A stretch of DNA of 64,000 bases from Clostridiaceae bacterium (GTDB lineage: Bacteria; Bacillota; Clostridia; DSM-8532): positions 30,477 to 94,476 of the forward strand of contig JAAXZX010000004.1 of assembly GCA_012719645.1 (NCBI GenBank), in the 5' to 3' direction. Of the stretch, positions 35,807 through 44,507 are shown piece by piece. The position numbers and the translations under genes are program-made. Position 1 is the stretch's first letter. The number at the start of each line of letters is the position of its first letter. Below the pieces are notes generated by a model, which was not told where the DNA came from, made no database searches, and was given only the letters and a program-made list of their open reading frames with translations.

Positions 35807-36028
35807 TCAGCCCGTCTTTTTTGAACATATGATCTCGTAGAGCCTGATTGCGCCAAACACCAGTATGGCTCCTATGGCAAGTGCGATGGCCAGCTTGATA
35901 AGCGATTTGAAAAGAAACCATAAAACGCTGAGAACGGCGAGACCTCCTACGACGAGAATGGCATACCCGAGGATGGGGCCGAACCTTCTCACGACACTAT
36001 TCTTGAACTCAAACATGCTGCTTAACAT
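35807..36028 (-). CDS. Small membrane protein, 73 residues
   Basis: Not a recognised family. AAGGAGGTCC lies eight bases before the ATG, a near-perfect ribosome binding site. After an N-terminal basic segment (FKNSVVRRFG) there are two hydrophobic stretches, PILGYAILVVGGLAVLSVLWFLF and LIKLAIALAIGAILVFGAI, and a Lys-rich C-terminus. This looks like a two-helix membrane protein. Flanked by terminators, so probably its own unit. No function inferred. Confidence 0.72.
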   Translation of the reverse strand: MLSSMFEFKNSVVRRFGPILGYAILVVGGLAVLSVLWFLFKSLIKLAIALAIGAILVFGAIRLYEIICSKKTG

Positions 36029-36106
36029 TTGCCAGGACCTCCTTGCGCTCCTTATGGGTTAATTATATGCCCTGACATTTACAATCACCTTATAGGCAAA
36101 TTAAAA

Positions 36107-36140
36107 AACAGTTAGAATGGAGTTATCCATTCCAACTGTT
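36107..36140 (-). terminator. Terminator of the dapF-dapL transcript
   Basis: AACAGTTAGAATGGA and TCCATTCCAACTGTT form a 15-bp stem with one mismatch, followed on the minus strand by TTTTTTAATT. A strong rho-independent terminator 26 bases after dapL. Confidence 0.88.
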
Positions 36141-36165
36141 CTTGCCTGCAGTGTTCTTACATTGC

Positions 36166-37389
36166 TCATCCCATGCGCAGCCTTTCCACAGCCTCCGCGG
36201 TCTTTTCGGGGCTGCCGAAACCGGTCAGCCTGAAGTACCCTTCACCCATGGTGCCGAATCCGGAACCAGGGGTTCCTACTATATGATAGCGGTCAAGAAG
36301 GTGGTCAAAGAACTCCCAGGAAGTCATCCCGCCGGGAACCTTCAGCCAGACGTAAGGGGAGTTTTCACCGCCCCATACCCTTAAGCCTTTTTCTTCGAAC
36401 ACCTTGCGTATTGTCCTTGCGTTTTCAAGGTAGATGTCTATGATCCTGCCGATCTGTTCCTGTCCTTCCCTGGTGTAAAGCGCCGCTGCCGCCCTCTGTA
36501 CGATGTAGGGCACGCCGTTGAACTTTGTTGTCTGGCGCCTGAGCCACATGGAGTGAAGCTTCAGGGGTTTATTGCCGGTGGAAACGGTCACTTCAAGTGT
36601 CTTGGGCACCACGGTATATGCGCACCTCAAACCCGTGAAGCCGGCTGTTTTTGAAAAGCTCCTGAACTCAACGGCAACCTTTCTGGCGTCCGGTATCTCG
36701 TAAATACTGTGGGGAAGCGTATTGTCCCGGATATAGCGCTCATATGCCGCATCGAAAAGGATAAGGGTCTTGTTCTCCAGGGCGTAATCCACCCACTTTT
36801 TAAGGTCGTCCCGGGTCAGGACCACGCCAGACGGGTTGTTGGGCGAGCAAAGGTACACTATGTCCAGGCGCCCGTCGGGAATTTGGGGTTTGAAGTCGTT
36901 TTCCGGAAGGCAGTCCAGGTAGCGTATATTTTCGTATCCGTCGCCTGCGGGCTGGCCTGAGTGTCCTGCCAGCACGTTGCTGTCAAGATAAACCGGGTAA
37001 ACTGGATTGGAGATGCCAATTATATTCCCTTTTCCGAACAGGTCGGCAAAGTTGGCGGTGTCGCTCTTGGCGCCGTCGCTGACGAAGATCTCATCCGCCT
37101 CGATATCACAGCCGCGGGCCCTGTAATCATGCTCCGCTATGGCTTCCCTCAGAAAGTCGTATCCCTGCTCAGGTCCGTATCCCCTGAATGTTTCGGCCCT
37201 GGCCATTTCATCAACTGCCTCGTGCAGGGCACGGATCGCCGCCTGCGGAAGGGGCTGTGTGACATCGCCTATGCCAAGCCGTATGATATCGGCAGTGGGG
37301 TTGGCTGCCCTGTAATCACTGACCCTCCGGGCAATTTCGACAAACAGGTAGGTTTCCTTTACATTTCCGAAATTGCTGTTGATTATCAC
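36166..37389 (-). CDS. dapL: LL-diaminopimelate aminotransferase
   Basis: A 407-residue PLP enzyme that converts tetrahydrodipicolinate to LL-diaminopimelate in one step. GTG start eight bases after GGAGGG. Seen: RLGIGDVTQPLP, FVSDGAKSDTANF, LCSPNNPSGVVLT, DAAYERYI and the PLP-lysine site SFSKTAGFTGLRCAYTV. Its length is family-normal. It replaces the succinylase/acetylase branch. It lies just after dapF on the same strand, so the last two steps to meso-DAP are co-expressed. Confidence 0.95.
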   Translation of the reverse strand: MIINSNFGNVKETYLFVEIARRVSDYRAANPTADIIRLGIGDVTQPLPQAAIRALHEAVDEMARAETFRGYGPEQGYDFLREAIAEHDYRARGCDIEADEIFVSDGAKSDTANFADLFGKGNIIGISNPVYPVYLDSNVLAGHSGQPAGDGYENIRYLDCLPENDFKPQIPDGRLDIVYLCSPNNPSGVVLTRDDLKKWVDYALENKTLILFDAAYERYIRDNTLPHSIYEIPDARKVAVEFRSFSKTAGFTGLRCAYTVVPKTLEVTVSTGNKPLKLHSMWLRRQTTKFNGVPYIVQRAAAALYTREGQEQIGRIIDIYLENARTIRKVFEEKGLRVWGGENSPYVWLKVPGGMTSWEFFDHLLDRYHIVGTPGSGFGTMGEGYFRLTGFGSPEKTAEAVERLRMG

Positions 37390-37407
37390 GATTATAACCC
37401 TCCATGC

Positions 37408-38235
37408 TCAAATATCTATTTCTCCGTCAAACACATGGGCGGCCGGCCCGGTCATATAAAGGCCGTCATCCTGCCAGTCTATCTCCAGGGTTCCGCCCAG
37501 AAGTTTTACCTCGGCCTTCCTTTCAATCATACCAAGGCGCATCAGGGCAGCCGCCGAAGCGCAGGCTCCTGTTCCGCAGGCCATGGTTTCGCCGCTTCCG
37601 CGCTCATAAACCCGCATCTTTATGGATGAGCGGGATACCAGCTGCACGAATTCCACGTTAACCGATTCGGGGAATATGGGTTTCTTCTGGACCTCAGCGC
37701 CATAGTACTCCACCGGGAAACTGTCGGTATCCTCCACGATGGTCACCGCATGGGGATTTCCCATGGACACGCAGTAAAAATCAAAGTTCCTGTCATGGGC
37801 AGCAAGCTTCACAGGGAACCTCTTCTCGGGAAGGTCGGGAATATCGTCCTGGTCCGAAAAGCGCGGGACACCCATCCAGACGCGCACCTTTTCTATCTTG
37901 TTGTCCTTTCCGGGATAGAGGACCAGCTTGCGGATGCCTGCCAGGGTTTCCACCGTTATTTCTGTCTTGTCTGTCAGGCCCATATCGTAAACGTATTTCC
38001 CAACGCAACGGATACCGTTTCCGCACATCTTTCCCTCGGAGCCGTCGGCATTGAACATTCTCATGCGGAAATCAGCGACCTGGGAAGGCAGGATGAGGAT
38101 CAGGCCGTCGCTGCCTATTCCGAAATGCCTGTCGCTGATCTTTACGGCAACCGAAGCAGGGTCATCAATCCTTTCGGTAAAGCCGTTCACGTAAACATAA
38201 TCGTTGCCTATGCCATGCATCTTGGAAAATCGCAT
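37408..38235 (-). CDS. dapF: Diaminopimelate epimerase
   Basis: A 275-residue protein converting LL- to meso-diaminopimelate for peptidoglycan and lysine. The start is taken at the third in-frame ATG (MRFSKMHGIGNDY), the usual N-terminus; the track ATG is three codons earlier and close to the AAGGAA. The two catalytic Cys are visible: ADGSEGKMCGNGIRC and GSGETMACGTGACASA. A sigma-A-like promoter lies ~100 bases upstream. DapF and DapL form one minus-strand unit ended by a strong terminator. Confidence 0.95.
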   Translation of the reverse strand: MRFSKMHGIGNDYVYVNGFTERIDDPASVAVKISDRHFGIGSDGLILILPSQVADFRMRMFNADGSEGKMCGNGIRCVGKYVYDMGLTDKTEITVETLAGIRKLVLYPGKDNKIEKVRVWMGVPRFSDQDDIPDLPEKRFPVKLAAHDRNFDFYCVSMGNPHAVTIVEDTDSFPVEYYGAEVQKKPIFPESVNVEFVQLVSRSSIKMRVYERGSGETMACGTGACASAAALMRLGMIERKAEVKLLGGTLEIDWQDDGLYMTGPAAHVFDGEIDI

Positions 38236-38333
38236 ATTCATCATTTCCTTCCGGTCCCGGGAGATTCGGGCTTAGGGAAAGCCGGCGGCATGCGCCCTGG
38301 ATTGCGCCTGCCGCACTGCTTTATTATTCCATG

Positions 38334-38363
38334 ATTATATACCATTATAACCCTGAAATGCAA
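38334..38363 (-). promoter_or_regulatory. Sigma-A promoter for dapF-dapL
   Basis: On the minus strand TTGCAT (38358-38363), 18 bases, TATAAT (38334-38339), about 98 bases before dapF. No operator is obvious. Confidence 0.55.
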
Positions 38364-38394
38364 GTTTTCAATCCGTATCCTGCATATTGCCGGC

Positions 38395-39729
38395 TCAGTA
38401 GTTAGCCAGGTACTCCTGGATCTCCCACGGATGCACCTGGTTCTTGTACTCATTCCATTCCTCCAGTTTAGCCTGGATAAACCGCGAGGTGGCATGTGAA
38501 CCCAGGGTATCGGTAATAAGCCTGTCTTCCTGGAGGGCTGCCAGCGCATCATACAGGCTTTCGGGCAGTGTCCTTATTCCTGCGGCCCTGCGTTCCTCCT
38601 CCGACAACTGGTAGATATTCCTCTCAATCGGAGCCGGCGGGGTTAGGCCCCTCCTTATACCGTCCAGTCCGGCAGCCAGGATGACTGCAAAGGTTATATA
38701 AGGATTGCATGACGGATCCGGGCTTCTAAGCTCGATACGGGTAGCTTCACCCTGGGCGGAGGGTATGCGGATCAGGGGACTGCGGTTCTTTGTCGCCCAG
38801 GTAATGTATACAGGAGCTTCATACCCCGGTACCAGGCGCTTGTATGAGTTGACGACGGGGTTGGCGATGGCTGTTATAGCCCTGATATGCTCCATGATTC
38901 CCGCCATGAAGCTGTAAGCCTCCCGGGAAAGTCCGTACTTGTCCTTGCTGTCCCAGAACACGTTTTCCCCGTTCCTTGCAAGGGACATGTTGATATGCAT
39001 GCCGCTTCCAGCCATATCGGTGAACGGCTTCGGCATAAAGGTGGCATGGAGGCCGTGGCGCTTGACAACCTTCTTGACTATTATCCTGAAAGTCATCAGG
39101 TTGTCGGCCGAACGGAGGGCCTCATCATACCTGAAATCAACCTCGTGCTGGCCGTTTGCGGTTTCGTGGTGCGAGGCATGCACGTCAAATCCCATTTCCT
39201 CAAGGGCAAGACAGATATCCCTTCGGGCATCCTCGCCCAGGTCCATCGGGCTCAGGTCGAAATAACCTCCCCTGTCATGGGTCATGGTGGTAGGTCTTCC
39301 CGTTTCATCGGTATGGAGCAGGAAGAATTCGCATTCAGGGCCGATGTTGAAGGTGTAACCCATATCAGATGCCTGTTTGAGAGCACGCTTCAGGATATAT
39401 CTCGGATCTCCCTCAAAAGGCGTCCCGTCCGGGCGGTATACGTCGCATATCAGCCTGGCCTCCCGGCCCCCATTGAACTGCCAGGGAAAGATTTTAAAAG
39501 TATCCGGATCAGGATACAGGAGCATATCCGATTCCTCGATCCGGGCAAATCCGTCAATAGAAGAGCCGTCAAACATGAACTTGTTCTCCAGGGCGTCCTG
39601 CAGATGGTTCACGGTAGTAGCCACATTTTTTGTCATGCCGAACAGATCAGTGAATTGCAGACGGACGAATTCTACATTGCTTTCCCTTGCCAGGCTCAAA
39701 ACATCCTGTACGTTCATCTTTTTTTCCAT
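38395..39729 (-). CDS. glnA: Glutamine synthetase type I
   Basis: A 444-residue enzyme that joins ammonia to glutamate. GGGAGTGAT precedes the ATG. Seen: DGSSIDGFARIEESDMLL, the ATP-site region with GPECEFFLL, NGQHEVDFRY, KPFTDMAGSGMHINMSL (Glu/ATP site) and the NRSPLIRIPSA signature. The length of ~444 and lack of an obvious adenylylation Tyr loop suggest the GSI-alpha (Firmicute feedback-inhibited) type. It stands alone with the rnf operon divergent. Confidence 0.96.
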   Translation of the reverse strand: MEKKMNVQDVLSLARESNVEFVRLQFTDLFGMTKNVATTVNHLQDALENKFMFDGSSIDGFARIEESDMLLYPDPDTFKIFPWQFNGGREARLICDVYRPDGTPFEGDPRYILKRALKQASDMGYTFNIGPECEFFLLHTDETGRPTTMTHDRGGYFDLSPMDLGEDARRDICLALEEMGFDVHASHHETANGQHEVDFRYDEALRSADNLMTFRIIVKKVVKRHGLHATFMPKPFTDMAGSGMHINMSLARNGENVFWDSKDKYGLSREAYSFMAGIMEHIRAITAIANPVVNSYKRLVPGYEAPVYITWATKNRSPLIRIPSAQGEATRIELRSPDPSCNPYITFAVILAAGLDGIRRGLTPPAPIERNIYQLSEEERRAAGIRTLPESLYDALAALQEDRLITDTLGSHATSRFIQAKLEEWNEYKNQVHPWEIQEYLANY

Positions 39730-40312
39730 TCAAGTATCACTCCCTGACAATAAAATAAAGGCGTATGAATATGCAAGTCTACGGTCTGACTGAATGATTG
39801 TTTCGGTTAATTATGCTAATGGGTCTGCATGTTCCGGCAAAAGATGCGGTGGTTTATTGCAATAGTATAACATTTTTGTCCTCCATTGCCCACCGCTTTT
39901 CTTTCTGGCGCTATAAAAATCACATATAATGTATATGAAATTTATAAATATATGGAGTATAATGTATAATGTATATAAAAAACATACAAAGGGCAAGTAA
40001 AGTGCAGGCTTGGGAGGCATTCCGCTACGGGGAAACACCGCATGAATAACGGCATCATCAGGCAGCATCAGGCCGGTTCATACCTGTTTGGATTTCACAT
40101 GGAATTGATGGTTTTATCATGATGGCGTAACATTTTTTTGCTGTATCCTTTCAAGGCATGTTATGCTATCATAGAAACGCTGGAAACATATCCTCAGGCT
40201 TGTTTACCCGGGGATTGAAGGCTTATCGGTCCGCCATTGTTTTTCCTGGCTCAGGTTTCATCATGGCGGCTGCTTAAGGCATCAATGATGACTTTTTATT
40301 GGAGTGATAGAT
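39730..40312. other. Divergent regulatory region between glnA and rnfC
   Basis: About 580 bases. It holds an AT-rich block (39900-39990) with repeated TATAAT-like strings (ATATAATGTATATG, GTATAATGTATAATG), then a GC-rich stretch with TACGGGGAAACACCG (~40025). Candidate promoter TTGCTG-N18-TATGCT lies at ~40138-40167. The leader of rnfC is thus at least ~130 bases. A faint resemblance of CACCGCATGAATAACGG to ZTP riboswitch strings was not strong enough to call. The track ORF 39811-40068 looks non-coding. Confidence 0.4.
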
Positions 40313-41614
40313 ATGAAACTGTTCAAAGGAGGCGTGCATCCTCCTCAACAAAAGAACACCGCCGGGATGGCAACCGTAGCCATGGGGGTTCCATCAGTGG
40401 TCGTCATTCCTATGGTTCAGCATCTGGGCGCTCCCTGCCAGCCGAAGGTCAGTAAGGGTGATACAGTCAAGGTCGGCCAGCTTATCGGGGATACCGATGC
40501 CTATGTTTCTGCCCCGATCCATTCCAGCGTTTCGGGAACAGTGACCAGGGTCGAACCCATGGTGCTGACGGGCGGCAAGCCGGTTATGTGTGTTGAGATT
40601 AAGCCCGACGGGCTGCAGGAGGTCTTTGAGGGAGTCAAACCCCCTGTGGTGGACAGCAGGGAGAGCTTCCTTGCAGCGGTCCGGGCTTCAGGGCTCACCG
40701 GTCTTGGGGGAGCGGGCTTTCCCGCCCATGTGAAGCTCAACCCGCCCAAGGGAACCACGGTTGACACACTTATCATCAACGCATCTGAGTGCGAACCCTA
40801 CATAACCTCCGACTACCGGGAGTGCATTGAAAATACCGACGGGATTATTGAAGGCATTTTGCATGTCCTGAAATGGACCGGAATCGGGAAGGCCATGATC
40901 GGTATCGAAGACAACAAGCCTGAGGCGATAAAGGTATTGTCGAAGGCTGTTTCAGGCATACCGTCCATAACGGTTCATCCCCTTCACACCCGGTACCCGC
41001 AGGGTGCTGAAAAAACCCTGATCTATGCCCTGACAGGAAGGCAGGTTCCGTCCGGAAAGCTGCCTGCCGACGTTGGATGCATCGTCATGAATGTGGTATC
41101 CGTCGCTTTCGTGGCATCCTATCTGAAGACCGGCATGCCACTAATAAAGAAGAGGGTAACTGTCGACGGATCCGCCGTGAAAAACCCCCAAAATGTTGAA
41201 GTTCTTATAGGGACTCCGCTGAAGGAAGTGTTTGATTTCTGCGGCGGGTTCAAATCCGAACCCGGGAAAGTTATCATGGGAGGTCCCATGATGGGAGTTT
41301 CCCTGTTTTCCCTTGATCTGCCGGTGCTAAAGCTTAACAATGCCCTGTTGGCCTTTGATGAGGACGAAAGCAGGATCCCCGAGGAAACAGCCTGCATTCG
41401 CTGTTCGCGCTGCGTGCGTGCCTGCCCCATGGGCCTTCTTCCCTTTGAACTGGACAGGCTGGTGAATGCCAAAAAGTATGAAGAGGCGCAGAAACTCCAC
41501 ATTCTGGACTGTATTGAATGCGGTTGCTGTACCTATACCTGTCCGGCCAGGCGGCTGATGGTTCAGACCATTCGCATCGGCAAGGACTTTATCAGAAGGA
41601 ACACTAAGAAGTAA
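40313..41614 (+). CDS. rnfC: Rnf complex subunit RnfC (ferredoxin:NAD+ oxidoreductase)
   Basis: A 433-residue peripheral subunit that holds NADH/FMN-binding and ferredoxin-type domains. Start ATG at 40313 after GGAGTGATAGAT; the track begins three codons earlier. Seen: KGGVHPPQQKN, GLGGAGFPAHVKL (glycine-rich), NASECEPYITSD, and two 4Fe-4S motifs CIRCSRCVRACPMG and CIECGCCTYTCPA. Rnf couples ferredoxin oxidation by NAD+ to H+ or Na+ pumping in anaerobes. It is the first gene of rnfCDGEAB. Confidence 0.96.
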   Translation: MKLFKGGVHPPQQKNTAGMATVAMGVPSVVVIPMVQHLGAPCQPKVSKGDTVKVGQLIGDTDAYVSAPIHSSVSGTVTRVEPMVLTGGKPVMCVEIKPDGLQEVFEGVKPPVVDSRESFLAAVRASGLTGLGGAGFPAHVKLNPPKGTTVDTLIINASECEPYITSDYRECIENTDGIIEGILHVLKWTGIGKAMIGIEDNKPEAIKVLSKAVSGIPSITVHPLHTRYPQGAEKTLIYALTGRQVPSGKLPADVGCIVMNVVSVAFVASYLKTGMPLIKKRVTVDGSAVKNPQNVEVLIGTPLKEVFDFCGGFKSEPGKVIMGGPMMGVSLFSLDLPVLKLNNALLAFDEDESRIPEETACIRCSRCVRACPMGLLPFELDRLVNAKKYEEAQKLHILDCIECGCCTYTCPARRLMVQTIRIGKDFIRRNTKK

Positions 41615-41629
41615 AGGGGTGGGGATGAA

Positions 41630-42607
41630 TTGGAAAACAGGTTATATATGAGTTCGTCGCCGCATATCAGAAGTGATGCCTCCACTTCCAAAATCATGCT
41701 GGATGTGCTGATATCCCTGGTGCCGGCTTCTGTCGCCGGAGTGTACTTTTTCGGGCTGGATGCGGCTCTTATGATTGTCGTTTGTATTGTTTCATGTGTT
41801 GCTTTCGAGTATTTGTCGAGAAGGTTTTTGTTTAAGCGCAGCAATACCATTTCGGATCTCAGCGCCGCTGTGACCGGGCTTCTTCTTGCCCTGAACCTTC
41901 CGCCGGCTCTTCCCAAGTGGATGGCCATTGTGGGTTCGTTCTTTGCCATTGTTGTCATCAAGCAGCTCTTCGGAGGTATCGGGCAGAACTTCGTCAATCC
42001 TGCCCTTGGCGCCCGCGTATTTTTGCTGGTGGCTTATGGCACTAAGATGACACAATGGACAATGCCCCGCGGGTTCAACGAAGCCGTTGCCATTACATCG
42101 GCAACCGATGCCCTTACCTTTGCAACCCCTCTTGGCGCCCTTAAAGAGGGAGGGGAGCTTCCCGGCTACCTGGATATGTTCCTTGGCAATATTGGTGGCT
42201 CCATCGGTGAAACCTCAGCCCTCGCGCTGATTATCGGCGGGATCTATCTCCTGATCCGCAAGGTAATAACCTGGGAGATTCCCGTAATATACATAGGCAC
42301 GGTTGCAATTATGTCATGGGTCCTGGGGCCTGGCGGCTTCCTGACCGGCGATCCCCTGTACCATGTACTGGCGGGCGGACTTATGATCGGCGCCATCTTC
42401 ATGGCCACCGACTATACCACCAGTCCTATGACAAAAAAAGGAGTAATAATCTACGCTGCCGGATGCGGACTTCTGACCGTGTTATTCAGGATGTACACCA
42501 ATATGCCCGAAGGAGTATCCTATGCCATTCTGCTGATGAACACGGCAGTTCCGCTCATCGACCGGTTTACTGTGCCGAGGCCCTTTGGAGGTGATGCCCA
42601 TGCTTAA
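41630..42607 (+). CDS. rnfD: Rnf complex subunit RnfD
   Basis: A 325-residue membrane protein with about nine helices, TTG start with GGGGTGGGGATG upstream. Seen: NTISDLSAAVTGLLLALNLPP, LFGGIGQNFVNPALGARVFL, the DALTFATPLGAL region where the covalent FMN threonine lies in this family, and TPMTKKG-like TTSPMTKKGVII. It anchors electron transfer through the membrane. It overlaps rnfG by eight bases. Confidence 0.94.
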   Translation: MENRLYMSSSPHIRSDASTSKIMLDVLISLVPASVAGVYFFGLDAALMIVVCIVSCVAFEYLSRRFLFKRSNTISDLSAAVTGLLLALNLPPALPKWMAIVGSFFAIVVIKQLFGGIGQNFVNPALGARVFLLVAYGTKMTQWTMPRGFNEAVAITSATDALTFATPLGALKEGGELPGYLDMFLGNIGGSIGETSALALIIGGIYLLIRKVITWEIPVIYIGTVAIMSWVLGPGGFLTGDPLYHVLAGGLMIGAIFMATDYTTSPMTKKGVIIYAAGCGLLTVLFRMYTNMPEGVSYAILLMNTAVPLIDRFTVPRPFGGDAHA

Positions 42608-43193
42608 GGAAATTGTAAAGCCGGCCGTCATCCTGTTCCTGATATGTGCCATTATCACAGGTACCCTGGCTGTTGTTAACGGGATTACCAAGCCTGTCAT
42701 TGAAGAAAGGGAAAGAACCGAGCTCCAGGAATCTCTTTCCTCGGTTCTGCCCGGCACGGACGAGTTCGGAGCCGCAGTGAACCGCGATGAGCTGGTAAGT
42801 GCGGGGTATCATCCCGGCGAGAGGATCAGGAATCTCTATAAGGGCATCAATAGGGGCGACCTCGTTGGGTACGTCGTGGAAGTGGCTTCAAGGGGCTATG
42901 GCGGAGATATCTCCATGCTTGTCGGCATAGACAATGACCTTACCGTTGTCGGAGTCAAGATCCTGTCCCACAGTGAAACCCCGGGTCTCGGTTCAAAGGC
43001 TGATAACGATGAATACCTGAAACAGTATCTCGGAGAGATTCCCGAGGCTCTGTACCATGTTGTCAAGAAAGCGCCCGCAAAGGATGGAGACATCGAGGCC
43101 ATAACCAGCGCAACCGTTACCAGCCGTGCCATAGCAAACGGTATTTCTGAAGCGGCATCGCTGGTCCGCGATTATATAAGGGGGGAGAAGTAA
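42600..43193 (+). CDS. rnfG: Rnf complex subunit RnfG (flavinylated electron carrier)
   Basis: A 197-residue protein. Start ATG 42600, eight bases after GGAGG; the track starts five codons earlier at a TTG. One N-terminal membrane helix, then an FMN-binding domain (GYVVEVASRGYGGDISMLVGID, SHSETPGLGSK). The covalent FMN threonine lies in AITSATVTS, matching the S-x-A-T-x-T/S flavinylation motif. The FMN domain faces the outside. It overlaps rnfD, and rnfE begins at its stop. Confidence 0.93.
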   Translation: MLKEIVKPAVILFLICAIITGTLAVVNGITKPVIEERERTELQESLSSVLPGTDEFGAAVNRDELVSAGYHPGERIRNLYKGINRGDLVGYVVEVASRGYGGDISMLVGIDNDLTVVGVKILSHSETPGLGSKADNDEYLKQYLGEIPEALYHVVKKAPAKDGDIEAITSATVTSRAIANGISEAASLVRDYIRGEK

Positions 43194-43865
43194 ATGGCAG
43201 GGAAGCCGAAGGCGTTAACTGTATTGTTCAATGGACTTTTAAAGGAAAACCCAACCCTTGTATTGCTGTTGGGCATGTGCCCGTCCCTGGCAGTTACAAC
43301 CATGGCCCAAAACGCTATTGGTATGGGTATTGCCGCCACGTTTGTGCTGATGGGTTCCAACGTGGTTGTATCCCTGATCAGGAAGATCGTTCCCGATAAA
43401 GTACGCATACCGATATTTGTAACTGTAATCGCAGGATTCGTGACCATTGTGGAGATGGTTATGAAGGCATATTTCCCCGATCTGGACAAAGCGCTGGGAA
43501 TATATATACCGCTTATAGTTGTAAACTGCATCATCCTGGCCCGTGCTGAGATGTTTGCATGCAAGAACGGTCCGCTGCTCTCAGCCCTTGACGGTTTGGG
43601 AATGGGATTGGGATTTACCGCAGCGTTGTTTGTCATCGGGTCGATCCGCGAAATAATTGGCGCAGGGACCTGGATGGGGATTACACTGACGGCGGATCTC
43701 ATTGATCCGGCAACTATCCTGATTCTTCCCCCGGGCGGCTTTATGGTCATGGGTTGCCTCATCGCCCTGGTCAATAAACTCACAAAAAAGAAGAGGGATC
43801 AAAAAACTGCTGAGGAGCCTGAGAAATGCGCCATGGGCTGTCCCGGGTGCGAGAAAGCTTCCTGA
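43194..43865 (+). CDS. rnfE: Rnf complex subunit RnfE
   Basis: A 223-residue integral membrane protein with GGGGGGAG before the ATG. Seen: GLLKENPTLVLLLGMCPSLAVTT, a family hallmark around the membrane-embedded Cys pair region, and EMFACKNGPLLSALDGLGMGLGF. The C-terminus carries an additional Cys-rich tail (CAMGCPGCEKAS) which looks lineage-specific. With RnfA it forms the membrane core. Part of the rnfCDGEAB operon. Confidence 0.94.
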   Translation: MAGKPKALTVLFNGLLKENPTLVLLLGMCPSLAVTTMAQNAIGMGIAATFVLMGSNVVVSLIRKIVPDKVRIPIFVTVIAGFVTIVEMVMKAYFPDLDKALGIYIPLIVVNCIILARAEMFACKNGPLLSALDGLGMGLGFTAALFVIGSIREIIGAGTWMGITLTADLIDPATILILPPGGFMVMGCLIALVNKLTKKKRDQKTAEEPEKCAMGCPGCEKAS

Positions 43866-43907
43866 TGAGTATGAATCCGTGACCTGTCGAAAGGAATGGT
43901 TGATATC

Positions 43908-44489
43908 ATGAAAGAGTTGTTTGCCATATTATTGCTGGCCATGTTCATAGAAAATTTCGTATTGTCCAAGTTCCTGGGAATCTGCCCTTTTCTTGGCGTA
44001 TCCCAGAAAACAAGCACGGCCCTGGGCATGAGCGGAGCGGTGGTTTTTGTCAATACCCTGGCTTCGGCGGTTACCTGGCTGGTCAATGAGTTTCTGCTGA
44101 AGCCATATGACCTGGAATACCTGCAGACCATCGCTTTCATTCTTGTAATCGCCGCATTGGTACAGTTTGTGGAAATCGTGCTGAAGAAACTGCTTCCGCC
44201 GCTATACAAGGCCCTTGGCATTTATCTGCCGCTGATCACCACCAACTGCGCAGTGTTGGGATCTGCCCTGCTCAATGTGCAAAGGAATTACACTTTCCTG
44301 CAAGCCGTCTTCTTTGGTTTCTCGGCAGGATTGGGATTTACCATGGCCCTGATTCTTTTCTCCGGGATAAGGGAAAGGCTGGAAACATGCGATATTCCTG
44401 AAGCCTTCAAGGGCATGCCCATAACACTGATAGCCGCGTCCCTGGTTTCGGTAGCTTTTGTAGGTTTTGCGGGATTGGTGATTCAGTAG
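43908..44489 (+). CDS. rnfA: Rnf complex subunit RnfA
   Basis: A ~193-residue membrane protein: FVLSKFLGICPFLGVSQK at the N-terminus (conserved Cys), LPLITTNCAVLGSALLN in the second half. It has six predicted helices and mirrors RnfE, with which it forms a pseudo-symmetric pair holding an iron-sulfur centre. ATG at 43908 is preferred (GGTTGAT upstream) but ATG 43896, directly after AAAGGA, is possible. Confidence 0.94.
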   Translation: MKELFAILLLAMFIENFVLSKFLGICPFLGVSQKTSTALGMSGAVVFVNTLASAVTWLVNEFLLKPYDLEYLQTIAFILVIAALVQFVEIVLKKLLPPLYKALGIYLPLITTNCAVLGSALLNVQRNYTFLQAVFFGFSAGLGFTMALILFSGIRERLETCDIPEAFKGMPITLIAASLVSVAFVGFAGLVIQ

Positions 44490-44507
44490 GAAGGAGGTCG
44501 AAGAATA

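Noticed and set aside
39811-40068. 85-codon minus-strand ORF between glnA and rnfC
   Set aside because: AT-rich promoter sequence, no ribosome binding site; looks non-coding.
40000-40080. Possible ZTP-type riboswitch (CACCGCATGAATAACGG)
   Set aside because: The conserved downstream CCGNCTGGGC string and the paired stem are missing, and neither glnA nor rnf is a usual target.
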